64,000 nucleotides of DNA from Syncephalis fuscata (Eukaryota; Zoopagomycota; Zoopagomycetes; Zoopagales; Piptocephalidaceae). Positions 26,291 to 36,180 of the stretch are shown here, one piece after another. The translations under genes were made by a program, and so were the position numbers. Every line of letters starts with the position of its first letter. Position 1 is the stretch's first letter. Under the pieces are notes generated by a model that worked only from the letters and a program-made list of their open reading frames with translations, searched no databases and was not told the DNA's origin. The DNA is taken from contig JAHLTZ010000003.1 of assembly GCA_025786725.1 (NCBI GenBank), positions 372,001 through 436,000 of the forward strand, written 5' to 3'.

Positions 26291-27186
26291 AAATTTACTA
26301 CCGTTTTGTTTGCCATGATACTCTGAAACAATTAATGCAAAGCACGGACTGATAGCAATACTGATAGCATGGGATGAGCTTTGCATAGTAATTAGTATAG
26401 ATAAAGCAACCCACAGTGCTGGTGCCTATTTATGGCGCAAATCATACAAAAACATCCAGGTTCAATTAGTGGCAGGTTCATGTACTATCCAATTAAGCAT
26501 ATTCTATTTTAAGAGATGCTTTTTCGTCAAGACCCGAAACGTGTTAATGCATACGCATGAGCAATAACCTATTTTAGAAACTGAATTTTTGCCACGTTCC
26601 AGTATTACCGTTTAAATCTCAGCTTGAAGGCGAATGTGACCAAAAGAAGCATATTTACGAAACTGGGAGGTACTTGATGCTCTTCTATATAGCGGACTTT
26701 TGTTGGCTATTTGGCGCTTGAACCGATAGTTTTATACGCCGCGATTTCGTTTTATTTGCGCAACTCTTACAACTAAACACACTTACAGCCACGCTTTTAT
26801 CACGCTTCCATCAATTTTACGCATCATTGTTGTCCAACCATTGTCTGTTGCCGTGCAAGTATCGGATAATTTTGCTACTCGGCTACTATCTTTGGTTCGA
26901 CAAGCATTCAAGAACACTATATAATCCTTTGCAGCATAACGAAAAGAGAGAAGTGCGATAGACTTGATATGATAGAATTCTTTATTATTCTATCTATAAT
27001 TAAGCCTTAATATCGTCTAGTACTATTAATACTGTAACGTATTTATCTCGTTTTCTTTATTATATACATCGGACACTGTCAGCTTGTCACGTTAATCATC
27101 GAGCGTTTGGAGTGTTTAACTGTTTGAAGTATTTAATACTTTTCGGTATTTCGATATAATACACGAAATCAATATACATCGTTGAA
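24881..27186. other. Long intergenic region upstream of tyrosinase 1
   Basis: No convincing gene. The left part (to ~26290) contains diverged copies of the spacer between member A and MCD4: about 25655-25815 matches 1540-1700, and 26195-26285 matches 1805-1885. The copy does not continue into an MCD4 gene. The right part is the likely promoter of tyrosinase 1. Confidence 0.55.
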
Positions 27187-29021
27187 ATGTTCACATGCAC
27201 TCTCACCCGGCTGACAGTAGCAACTGCTGCTGCCGTAGCGCTACTGGCCGCCACATTGGCACCCTCGGCGACTGCCTTGAGTGGCATGTGTGACAATCCA
27301 CGAACTCGTAAAGAAATTAACGATCTTTCCAGTGAAGAGCTGAAGAACTTTTTGATGCCATGCTTGCTGCTCAGAAGCGTCCAGCTCCTGACAAGCCGTC
27401 GTTCTATGATGACATTACGTATTTCCATCAAGCCTTTTCGGAATACACTCATAATTTGCCGATCTTTTTACCATATCATCGTATCATGCTTCATTATTTG
27501 GAAAAGGAGCTACAACGTATTAATCCGTCCGTTGATATGCCCTACTGGGACTGGTCGGCTGTATCTCAGTCGCCAGAAACCTCCGTCGTGCTATCACCCG
27601 AATGGTTCGGCACTAATGGCCGTGGTCCCAAGATGTGCGTTGAAGATGGCGTTTTCAAAGACTTTAAGCCTTATTTCCACGCACCCGAACATTCCGACTG
27701 TATCCATCGCCAGTACGATGGTGGCAATGTTATTAAGCCAATGCCCAGTACCGATATTATTGCTGGCCTTGTTGCCAATAGTAAGAACTGGGACGAGTTC
27801 CGCAGAGAACTTGAAGGTGCGGCCCATGGTCGAACACATAACGGTCTTGGCGGCACTATGAGTACTATGTTCAGTCCAAATGATCCAGTATTCTACATGC
27901 ATCACACCTACCTCGATAAGATCTGGTACGACTGGCAAAAGATCGATCCGGAAAAACGCGTCTATCAATTCTATGGATGGGACAGCAAAATGAACCGTGA
28001 ATCTAATCTTAATCATTTCTTGCCACAGCCATTCCCAAATCATAGAGTTGGCGATGGTATGAGTGTTCGTCACGCCGGTATGTGCTATACCTATCAAGAT
28101 CCAATTAAGGCATATGAAAAGTACAACGCTGCAGCATCGACACCAGCTACCGCAGTCCATGCTCGTCGGTCACTCGTTGAGCTTGAACGTCGAAATAATG
28201 ACTTGGGTGTAGAAATGGTAGGCACCGCGTATAATGGCCCACCATCCGGTACCGACCGTCGTTTCTTGACTGTACTCAGTCCTCCAGAACCATTACCAGA
28301 ACACTGGATTCTTATGATGGGTGGTAATGTTACCGAAACACGTATGCAGGAACGTCGCACCGCACGTATGTGTGACCAGCTTAACCGTGTCGAAGGCTAC
28401 ATTTCACCATCAGCACTATGGTATCAACAAAGAGCTTTGGAAAAACTAGTTGTCTCTGAAGAAGTGTTCTACGTCTACATTAATGGCCGCTTGGCTAAAG
28501 TGTCGAATAATGGTATTAACGAAACTACCAGTAAGCTTTCAATTACAGAGCGTATTTCCCGCATCAAATTCTCGTTTAAACAAGCCGGTCTCCGTATTAT
28601 TAATAGTATTCGCGAACGTGCTCGTGCTTTGCGTCGCATTATCGGCTGCGGTGTTAATCGTCTTATTAACCGATTCGAAAGTGCAACCAAGAAGATGACT
28701 AAGAAGGTGACCGATAAAGCCAAAAGCATATTCGAGAAGACGAAGAGCGCTTTGTTCAAGCATTTCGACGTAAAATCGGCCGATCTGAAATTCATTGGTA
28801 ATACTGCGCCAGTATCCACCAAAACAACAACGTCACTTATTAACCAGACTTTGCCAAAGCTGCCGGTAAAAGCTTGCGACAAAAAGCAGAAGATATCAAC
28901 AGAGTCGAGCATTTTAGATATGCCCACCAGCTCGGCTAAACAAAGTGTTTCAGACAAAGCAACAACTACTCTACTTGATTACAACAGTAATGGCCCAAAA
29001 ACTGCCACTTATATCGTCTAA
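27187..29021 (+). CDS. Secreted tyrosinase 1 (type-3 copper oxidase), one-base frame slip
   Basis: Tyrosinase/polyphenol oxidase, oxidising phenols to quinones, likely for melanin or wall cross-linking. The start ATG at 27187 leads an Ala-rich signal peptide. CuA: histidines in YFHQ, YTHN and FLPYHRIMLHYLE. CuB: HGRTHNGLGGTMSTMF and SPNDPVFYMHHTYLDKIWYDW. The C-terminal extension has the motif N-R-V-E-G-Y-I-S-P-S-A-L-W shared with its paralogues, then a basic amphipathic tail. Intronless. After about 56 codons the frame slips: the T run at 27349-27353 has five bases where six would restore the paralogues' N-F-F-D-A. The rest (27360-29021) is open for over 550 codons, so a homopolymer error is more likely than decay. 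Confidence 0.93.
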
Positions 29022-29954
29022 GCATCTGCTAGTGGGTACCACTTCAGAACAACTATCTATTTGATTTACGTCTTTGCTCATGAAACTTTATAAATCATGC
29101 ACATTCTCATTAACAATAAATTGAATTGTGACTTTAGCACTTTGTTACATCCAAATATTAGCCACTATTAGATGTACTAACTCATAGTATAACTTTGGTA
29201 TATTTTTTATTAAAATATAAACCAAATATATGTGTTATTTTTCGTCAAGTTTATTAATCTAGCCTTTTGTTTTATTCCATTTCAATTGAAATAAGATAAA
29301 AGTATTAAAATGGACTATATATGTATGATATTTTCTAATAACGGAATGAATGCAATTGAGTATAGACTTGTTGTTAATATAATTATAGCGTTGCTTAAAG
29401 CTAATAGTTGTGTTGGTGTTAGAATTTATACGTAAAGTTAAATCAAAATAGCTAACTATCAAATAAATCATTAACATTATGATTATAACGCTTTGCTGTA
29501 GCTGTCATCAGATACTTGAATCAATATAGACATAGTATACTTGGCTTGATTTTTTTGGTTTCAGTTTTATATTTATATTATATATAGCTGTAAAGCAAAA
29601 CTATATATTACACTTATTTCATTATGTCTTTATTAATGTAATACATAGCACATTAATCATAAGTTATAATATTTGTGAGTGGTATATATTAGCACGCCAT
29701 CACTTTTTTAATCATAAACTAATATGCGAGCGCAACTATTGTGCTATTTAGGTAAAATTAATACAAATTTAGTAATAATTAATTGAATAAAATATGTTAA
29801 AAATGTTAACTTTTTACTGATTTAATAAGTTGATTTAATTAAATTGTGTTTAAATGACCATTCACAATAAATATTAACGTAATGTAATAACATTATTATT
29901 TTCATAAAATAGAATTGATTGTAACAGAACATTGTATTAATAGTAATATTAAAC
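29022..29954. other. Intergenic after tyrosinase 1
   Basis: Very AT-rich, no supported gene. Confidence 0.5.
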
Positions 29955-30612
29955 ATTTAAACAATAAATGTAACACACTATTTGATTTTATTAAAACATT
30001 TGAGGCTGCTTATTGTTGTTGTTGGTCATGTATAGAAAGATTAATCAAATGTTAATAAAAGCCATTGATTGCAATTCCATATCGTTCCGTAGTTGTTGTT
30101 ATTGTTGTTACTACGTACAGTATGGTTTTTTGCGTCTGAATGGTCTCTTTTATTTTCCAATCTTCTACTGTTGCATTTTGGGCATATTTGCAATGTAAGA
30201 TACTTGTCTATGGTGACAAAAAGGTAGAATGACTAGTATTTCTGATGTTCACCATTGTCTTGAGCATTCTTGATATCAACTTGGTAGGCGCAGTTTATTT
30301 GCCGACCATTGATGAAGTAAATGGTCTCCATCATATGCAATAATAATAGGCTAAGTGTCTTTATAAGGAAGATCTGTGGTGATAGTTGTAACCAGAATAT
30401 ACGGCATGCCGTTGAGATTACTTGAACAGGTGTTAATGTAAAATAAGAGAAATAAAGACCAGGGATTGAATAATACTATTTATTGCTGTTCAAATACGCA
30501 TGCTATTTATATTGATATATTTGGCATTATTGTATAATATATTACTAAATAGAACAATAAATAGCAATAGGAAAAGAAAGTGAAATGAGTAAATAAAAAA
30601 TGTGGGGGTCAA
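29955..30612. repeat. Dispersed ~655-bp repeat, copy 1
   Basis: Nearly identical to 38281-38939 in the same orientation (offset ~8326 bp), with a few single-base differences and indels. On the minus strand it holds short coding-like stretches, among them a zinc-ribbon-like C-P-K-C (near 30165-30180), but no intact frame. Probably a mobile-element relic of unknown class. Confidence 0.85.
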
Positions 30613-31651
30613 ATTAAAAATAATTTAATCATGCAAATATTACATGCTCAATCCGATGTTTTATTTCATATGTAGCTATACAACTTTTATTAATGGGCAA
30701 TAAATAAAAATAATCCACCATTTTCTCATTGCAATAATGTATAATATTAGCTGCTTATTTTGATAAATAATTAAATTAAGCATTATACGAATTGATTTAG
30801 TCGCGGTCGTAAAGTGCGAGTATATGAGAAGTTACGATGTAATTATAAATTATCGGTACAAACAACTGAGATTATAAATTATAACAACAATAGTAACTAT
30901 TTAATTACTAAAACTTGTTAATTCAATTCTATTTACAACTCTGTTTTCTGTGCATTATCTCGGCTTAACGTTGCCGCCGTTTTGGTCGCATCAGAAATAA
31001 TCAACTTCTTGGCAAACACAACTCAGTTCAGCATAGCTATAATAATTTGCTATAGGTTAAACTAGTAGGCCTTTGAGCTGCCGATTGTTTTTCCATTGGT
31101 TTCTGCTTTGATTTTTCTTTTATCTTCCATTTTGCTTAACTTGTTAAAATTAATTTTTAAAAACGCGGACAGCATTTAGGCCTTAGATGGTTACTAATTG
31201 ATATTCAATTCACAGTCACTATGCATTCGAAATTGCCGATATTTGCCGAGCTATTTGATGTGTCTAATCTAGTGTCTGCATATTGTATTGTATGTAATTT
31301 AGCCGATGCAATTTAGTTTACAGCTATGATTAATATTTTTTAAAACTGGTGTTAATTACCATATTTTATTATAATAAAAGTATTACAGAACAAGAAAGAT
31401 AAAATATAGTTTAGCAATTAGATCAGGTTGCGAAGTGTGGGCACTTTTTGTGTGAGATTGTGTGTAAAGACGTTTTGGATTAATTAGAATTATCCATAGA
31501 TGGTGTTAAGGGCGTAATCAGAGTATTATTGAATATTACACTGTTGTACCCATTTACTTCTCCGCCTCTTTCGTAGCTAAACCACTGGCAATTACTGGTT
31601 GCGCACGTCTTTTCAAATATGTTGTAATCGTTGATTCGTATTGCCATCTAA
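30613..31651. other. Gene-poor region before the LINE relic
   Basis: AT-rich; no gene, RNA or repeat supported. Confidence 0.45.
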
Positions 31652-32055
31652 CTAGCATTGTATAGCTGTTACCTTCTCTTTGTCAAATATAGCTTCAGTA
31701 TGTGTTCTGTATATCTGCCACACTGCTGCTGCATGCATTACGTTAATTTCTGGTATAGATCTGTTCCATGCCTGCGGTCCATTCAGTACATCCGCCAGCT
31801 CTAGCGGTGTTGATTGATGCGGTGATAAACAAATCCAATCTAGAAAACTACCAATTATCCCCCAAAATTCATCAGTGCGTTTACATTCGTAAAAATAGTG
31901 TAATAATGTTTCTGTGAAAGACATATTGGGCACATTTTAGTGGTGTTGGGTATAAAATGTGTTAATTGTGTTGCTGTGTTAACAGCACCATGCTGCATCA
32001 GCCAAATTAAAGATTGCTGCTTCGGCTCCAAATGGGTGAAAATACGTTTGACCAT
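31652..32055 (-). mobile_element. LINE-type retrotransposon relic (zf-RVT region)
   Basis: Two minus-strand frames together resemble the reverse-transcriptase zinc-binding region found at the end of non-LTR retrotransposon ORF2 proteins: W-L-M-Q-H-G-A...H-F-I-P, then C-P-I-C-L, then TLLHYFYECKRTDEFW. The two parts differ by one missing base near 31915. No reverse transcriptase or endonuclease part is visible, so it is a truncated 3' fragment. Confidence 0.65.
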
Positions 32056-32504
32056 GATATCATTTTAATGGTTAATGTATTTCTTTCTTCTTCACTTCTA
32101 ATCCATCTATCCACACGTGGCTCAATCTTCTTTTTGTCTTGTATAAATAAACGGCCTCAGCTGAGATTGATAAAAATAACACGTTGGAATGTTTCATTGC
32201 TTAAAATGCTGTGATGCATCATTCTATAAACAGTACTTATTGCATAGTCGATTCCAGGTGATTTGAATTAGTTACTATTTAAATGATTCTAGTTGCACAA
32301 CATATAGCATGATAGGCCTGGATGTGATACATTTGTAAATTTAAAACAATGATTCCCCTGTAACAATCAACGTAGTGTCGAATGAAATGCACGCATGTAC
32401 CAATCAACACACCTTGTAATTTAAGGAATTATGACTGATCTATATATAGCAGTAAAAATTTGTATAAAAAATATCAGGTAATTTATTGAACTTATTTTTG
32501 TATT
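32056..32504. other. Intergenic / degraded element sequence
   Basis: On the minus strand, 32060-32200 has a weakly coding-like stretch that may belong to the LINE relic. No intact gene. Confidence 0.35.
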
Positions 32505-33000
32505 AATTTTACGCGTCATTTTGTATGCATGCGAATATTGGGGACCGAGTTATTCAGTGAAAGCAACGATAAAAATAACATTATTGTTTTTACAAAAACT
32601 AAAACAATATACTTGTTTTCACCAAATAGTTAGACTGTGTAATAAAAAATAATGCCAATATACCAATTTTTATCACATATGTACTGGACTATGCACATTG
32701 TTATCTCATTTGTATAAATGGTTGGCAGGTTCAAGTATAGACCGGGCAGGTTATGCGCTATTTTGTGTGCATGCAGATATTGGAAGCCGAATCGATAGAA
32801 TGGTAAAAACATTTTTATTGTTTTTTGCAAAATCAAACAATGCCTTGTTTTTACTAAATGATTAGACCGTGTAACAATAAAAAATACAGAATGGCGTACA
32901 TGTCTCTATCGCATATGTATTTCCCATTGGAATTGCCGCGTTATCGGTGTAAATAACTAGCAGATTGAAGTAAAGACCGGGCAGGTTAAAATTAGGACCG
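32505..33000. repeat. Diverged tandem repeat, period ~242 bp, upstream of member C
   Basis: The block starting TTTTGTATGCATGCGAATAT at 32519 recurs, diverged, at 32761 (TTTTGTGTGCATGCAGATAT). Matching downstream stretches end in GACCGGGCAGGTT at about 32739 and 32975. Two units are seen. Confidence 0.75.
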
Positions 33001-33026
33001 AGCAGGTTAAAATCAAGACTGGCAAG
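32974..33026. repeat. ~20-bp direct repeats (GACCGGGCAGGTTA type)
   Basis: Three back-to-back variants begin at about 32974, 32994 and 33015. One more copy of the core lies at 32739. They sit about 280 bp before the member C start codon and could be protein-binding sites; no proof. Confidence 0.55.
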
Positions 33027-33159
33027 CATTCTATCATGCCATAAATTTATTGGTACATGTACACCTCAAAACATTTTTGGATTGTTTATTGGTTCATATT
33101 ACACACCAATGGTATATCTCGTATACGGCAGTATACTAGCATCTCAACATAATCATAAG

Positions 33160-33168
33160 TATAAATAG
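33160..33168 (+). promoter_or_regulatory. TATA box of member C
   Basis: TATAAATAG lies 145 nt upstream of the ATG at 33305, followed by a C/T- and A-rich leader. Confidence 0.55.
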
Positions 33169-33304
33169 CCCACAAAATATACACAACCAACTGCGATATC
33201 ATCATCACACTCTACTTCTTGCTAAACACACACTACTCTTCACTCTATACCAAACACACTCTACTATCTCTTTTATTTGTTTGTCTTAACAAATCACTAT
33301 TATC

Positions 33305-35886
33305 ATGAAGCTTTCCATTGCCGCCGTTTGCACTATTCTCGTGGCTTTTGTGGCCAGTACAGCCATGGTAGATGCTAAACCAGCCTTAGTTCGCCGTGGT
33401 ATGTTTTAATAACAATAAATATGCTATAATATCTTGCTTACTAACAGTATTGCTAACTAATAATCATAATAGGTCGTAAGTTGTATTTATATTAACTAGC
33501 TAATTACTGATTATATGCATGCACTGTGTTTATCAATAACTTAATACTAATAGTCGGTAAGTGATATTATATATTGATAGATTATACATTAATTCTATAC
33601 CATGTATTATATATACCGACAACTTAATATTAGAGGAATGTAAGTTGCATTATATACCAATCAATTACTTACTAATTACATATTATGCACTATGTGTATT
33701 AATGACTTAATACTAATAGGCTGTAAGTAGCATTATATTGTTAATTTATAAATTAATTATATACCATGTATTGTGTGTATCAACAACTTAATATAATAGG
33801 GGGTAAGTTATATTGTATATTAATTGAATATTGGCTAATTTTATACCATTCACTATGTATATCAACAATTAATACAATAGCATGTAAGTTATATCCTAAT
33901 TAATTAGGCATTGGCTAATTATATATTATCTATTGTGTGTATCGTTAACTTAATATCAACAGGCAGTAAGTAACATTGTATACTAACTGACATACATTAA
34001 CTGTGTCATGCGCCATGTTTCAACGACTTGATATATTAGTGGGTAAGTAGCATTGTATATTGAATGACCATGCACTAATTATATACCATGCACTGTGTGT
34101 ATCAATAACCTAATATTAATAGATGGTAAGTTGTATTGTAAATGAACTAATTATTCACTGATTATATCCATGTACTGTGTATCAACAACTTAATATTAAT
34201 AGAATGTAAGTTATATTGTATACTAATTGAGCATTGACTAACTACATATCGTGTATGTGTACATCAATAATTTAATATTAATAGGCAGTAAGTTATATTA
34301 TATGTCAACTGACTATACATTAACTATGCTATTTACTATGTACATCAATAACTTAATATAATAGCTAGTAAGTGATATTATATATTAATTGTCTATCCAT
34401 TAACTATGCTATTTGATTTTATCAATTTTTAATATCTAACAGCCAGTAAGTAATATTATATATTAATTAATTATACAATAATCATATAATATTTACTAAT
34501 TGTACCAATTATTTAATATTAATAGTTTGTAGGTTATATTGTATATTATTTGACTATATATTAATTATGCAATTTATTGGTTGTATCAATTATTTAATAT
34601 TAATAGATAGTAAGTTGTATTGTATATTGAATGACTATACATTAACTATGCTATTTACTAATTGTACTATTTAATATTAATAGCTAGTAAGTGATACTAT
34701 ATATCGATTGACTATACATTAACTGCTATTTACTGATGATACTAATTATTTAATATTAATAGCTGGTAAGTAGCATTGTATATTAACTAACTATACATTA
34801 ACTGTTATTTACTGATTGTGCTGACTATTTAATATTAATAGCTGGTAAGTGATATTGTATATTAACTGGCTATACACTAACTATATACTATGTACTATAT
34901 GCATCAACAATCTTATTAATAGAGTGTATGTAAAAATTTGTATTGTTATGTACTAATCACATCCTATTTACTGTATGCATTAATAACTTAATATTAATAG
35001 GCAGTAAGTTTTATTTTGTATTAAATGGCTATACACTAATCATATGTTATTTACTGATTGTACCAATTATTTGCTATTAATAGGGAGTAAGTAACACTAT
35101 ATATTAACTGACTATACATTAACTATACTATTTACTTATTGTACCAATTATTTAATATTAATAGAAAGTAAGTTGTATTGTATATTAATTGGCTATAAAT
35201 TAATTATGCTATTTGCTGATGATACCAATTATTTGATATTAATAGATAGTAAGTGATATTTTATATTAATTGGCTATCTTAACTATGCTACTTACTGATT
35301 CTACCAATTATTTGATATTAATAGATTGTATGTATAATTTTGTATTAATTGACTATGACTAATCACATACTATTTACTGTGCGCATCAACAACCTTTTTA
35401 ATAGACTGTATGTAAGAATTTGTACCAATTGGCTATACTAATCATATACTATTTACTATGTATATCAACAATTTAATATTAATAGGCGGTAAGTTGTATT
35501 TTATAATAACTGACTGTCTAATCATGCTATTTATTAATTATACCAATTATTTAATACTAATAGCGAGTAAGTTGTATTGTGTATTAATTTTTTAATTACT
35601 AATTATATACCATGTACCGTATCCATTAACAAATCAATATTAGAGCAATGTAAGTTTTATTATATATCAATTAACTACGTATTAACTACATGCTGTATAC
35701 TATATGTATCAACAACTTAATAATAGGTCGTAAGTAATATTGTACATTAACTAATTACTCATTAACCACATGCTATACACTGCGTATCAACAACTTAATA
35801 TTAATAGGCAGTACGTAGCACTGTATATTAATGGCAATGCATTAATTATATGGTATATAATATCTTTATTTGTAAATACAGAATAA
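33305..35886 (+). CDS. Micro-exon cysteine-rich secreted peptide precursor, member C (64 aa, 32 exons)
   Basis: Exon 1 (33305-33398, 94 nt) encodes a signal peptide ending M-V-D-A-K-P-A-L-V-R-R and stops in phase 1 at a gtatgt donor. Thirty micro-exons follow (28 of 3 nt, two of 6 nt). The last exon begins at 35882 and its TAA is at 35884-35886. All 31 introns are 71-80 nt. Total coding length is 195 nt (64 codons plus stop) in 2.58 kb. The joined mature part after R-R, a Kex2-like site, is 33 residues, begins G-L-E-E-C-W-A-C, ends C-R-K, and has six cysteines: C-x2-C-x3-C-x8-C-x5-C-x3-C. The inner pattern CxxxC-x14-CxxxC resembles alpha-hairpinin folds, which is only a suggestion. A role as effector, antimicrobial or signalling peptide is unproven. 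No one-base slip is present. A retained intron would usually bring a stop; skipping any micro-exon keeps the frame. Confidence 0.88.
33473..35810 (+). other. Array of 30 micro-exons at ~80-bp spacing
   Basis: Micro-exon first bases: 33473, 33554, 33634 (6 nt), 33720, 33800, 33881, 33963, 34040, 34123, 34203, 34285, 34365, 34443, 34526, 34607, 34684, 34763, 34842, 34923, 35001, 35084, 35165, 35246, 35325, 35405, 35486, 35564, 35644 (6 nt), 35727, 35808. Each is preceded by an acceptor of type TTAATAG/TAATAG/CAACAG and followed by GTAAGT. Exceptions are GTAGGT (34529), GTATGT (34926, 35328, 35408) and GTACGT (35811). Introns resemble each other along their length (TTAACT/TATACATTAACTATGC...ACCAATTATTTAATATTAATAG), so the array grew by tandem duplication of an intron-plus-one-codon unit. 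All splits are between codon bases 1 and 2. Confidence 0.88.
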
Positions 35887-36180
35887 TCGATGGTTCAAAA
35901 TTAGCATTGGTAGTGCAATCAAACTACTATCCATACACTTTAGGTATATATTCGGTGAAAAGCAAGACCATTTGACAACTACGCCGTCCAGTCTATTTAT
36001 ACATCAAGTTTTGGCCAATGCTCCGGTTTATCCAGTCTTTAACCAATAAAATTATTATTTTATCAACAAGCTTGCAATCAGTTGTTTCTATTCAACTGTG
36101 CAAGTTTATAGTAATAAATTTATGGTTTTATCTTAACTATACAATCAAATTGCTATATCTATAACCATGTTTTATTTGCA
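35882..36180 (+). other. Conserved 3' exon (mostly UTR) of member C
   Basis: Only the first five bases are coding. The following ~290 bp align without large gaps to the minus-strand 3' exons of A and B, including CAAGACCATT, a GCCAATGCT block and an AGTAATAAATTTATGG end that may carry the polyadenylation signal. A different frame stays open from 35882 to about 36046, but the micro-exon frame does not use it. Confidence 0.6.

Noticed and set aside
27594-28957. Long minus-strand open frames under tyrosinase 1
   Set aside because: Antisense shadows of a clearly coding, conserved gene.
33399-35881. CRISPR-like array or plain satellite
   Set aside because: The regular ~80-bp spacing first suggests this. 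The repeats are degenerate, the unique parts are 3 nt, and every unit carries splice signals with a consistent reading frame and a cysteine-rich product.
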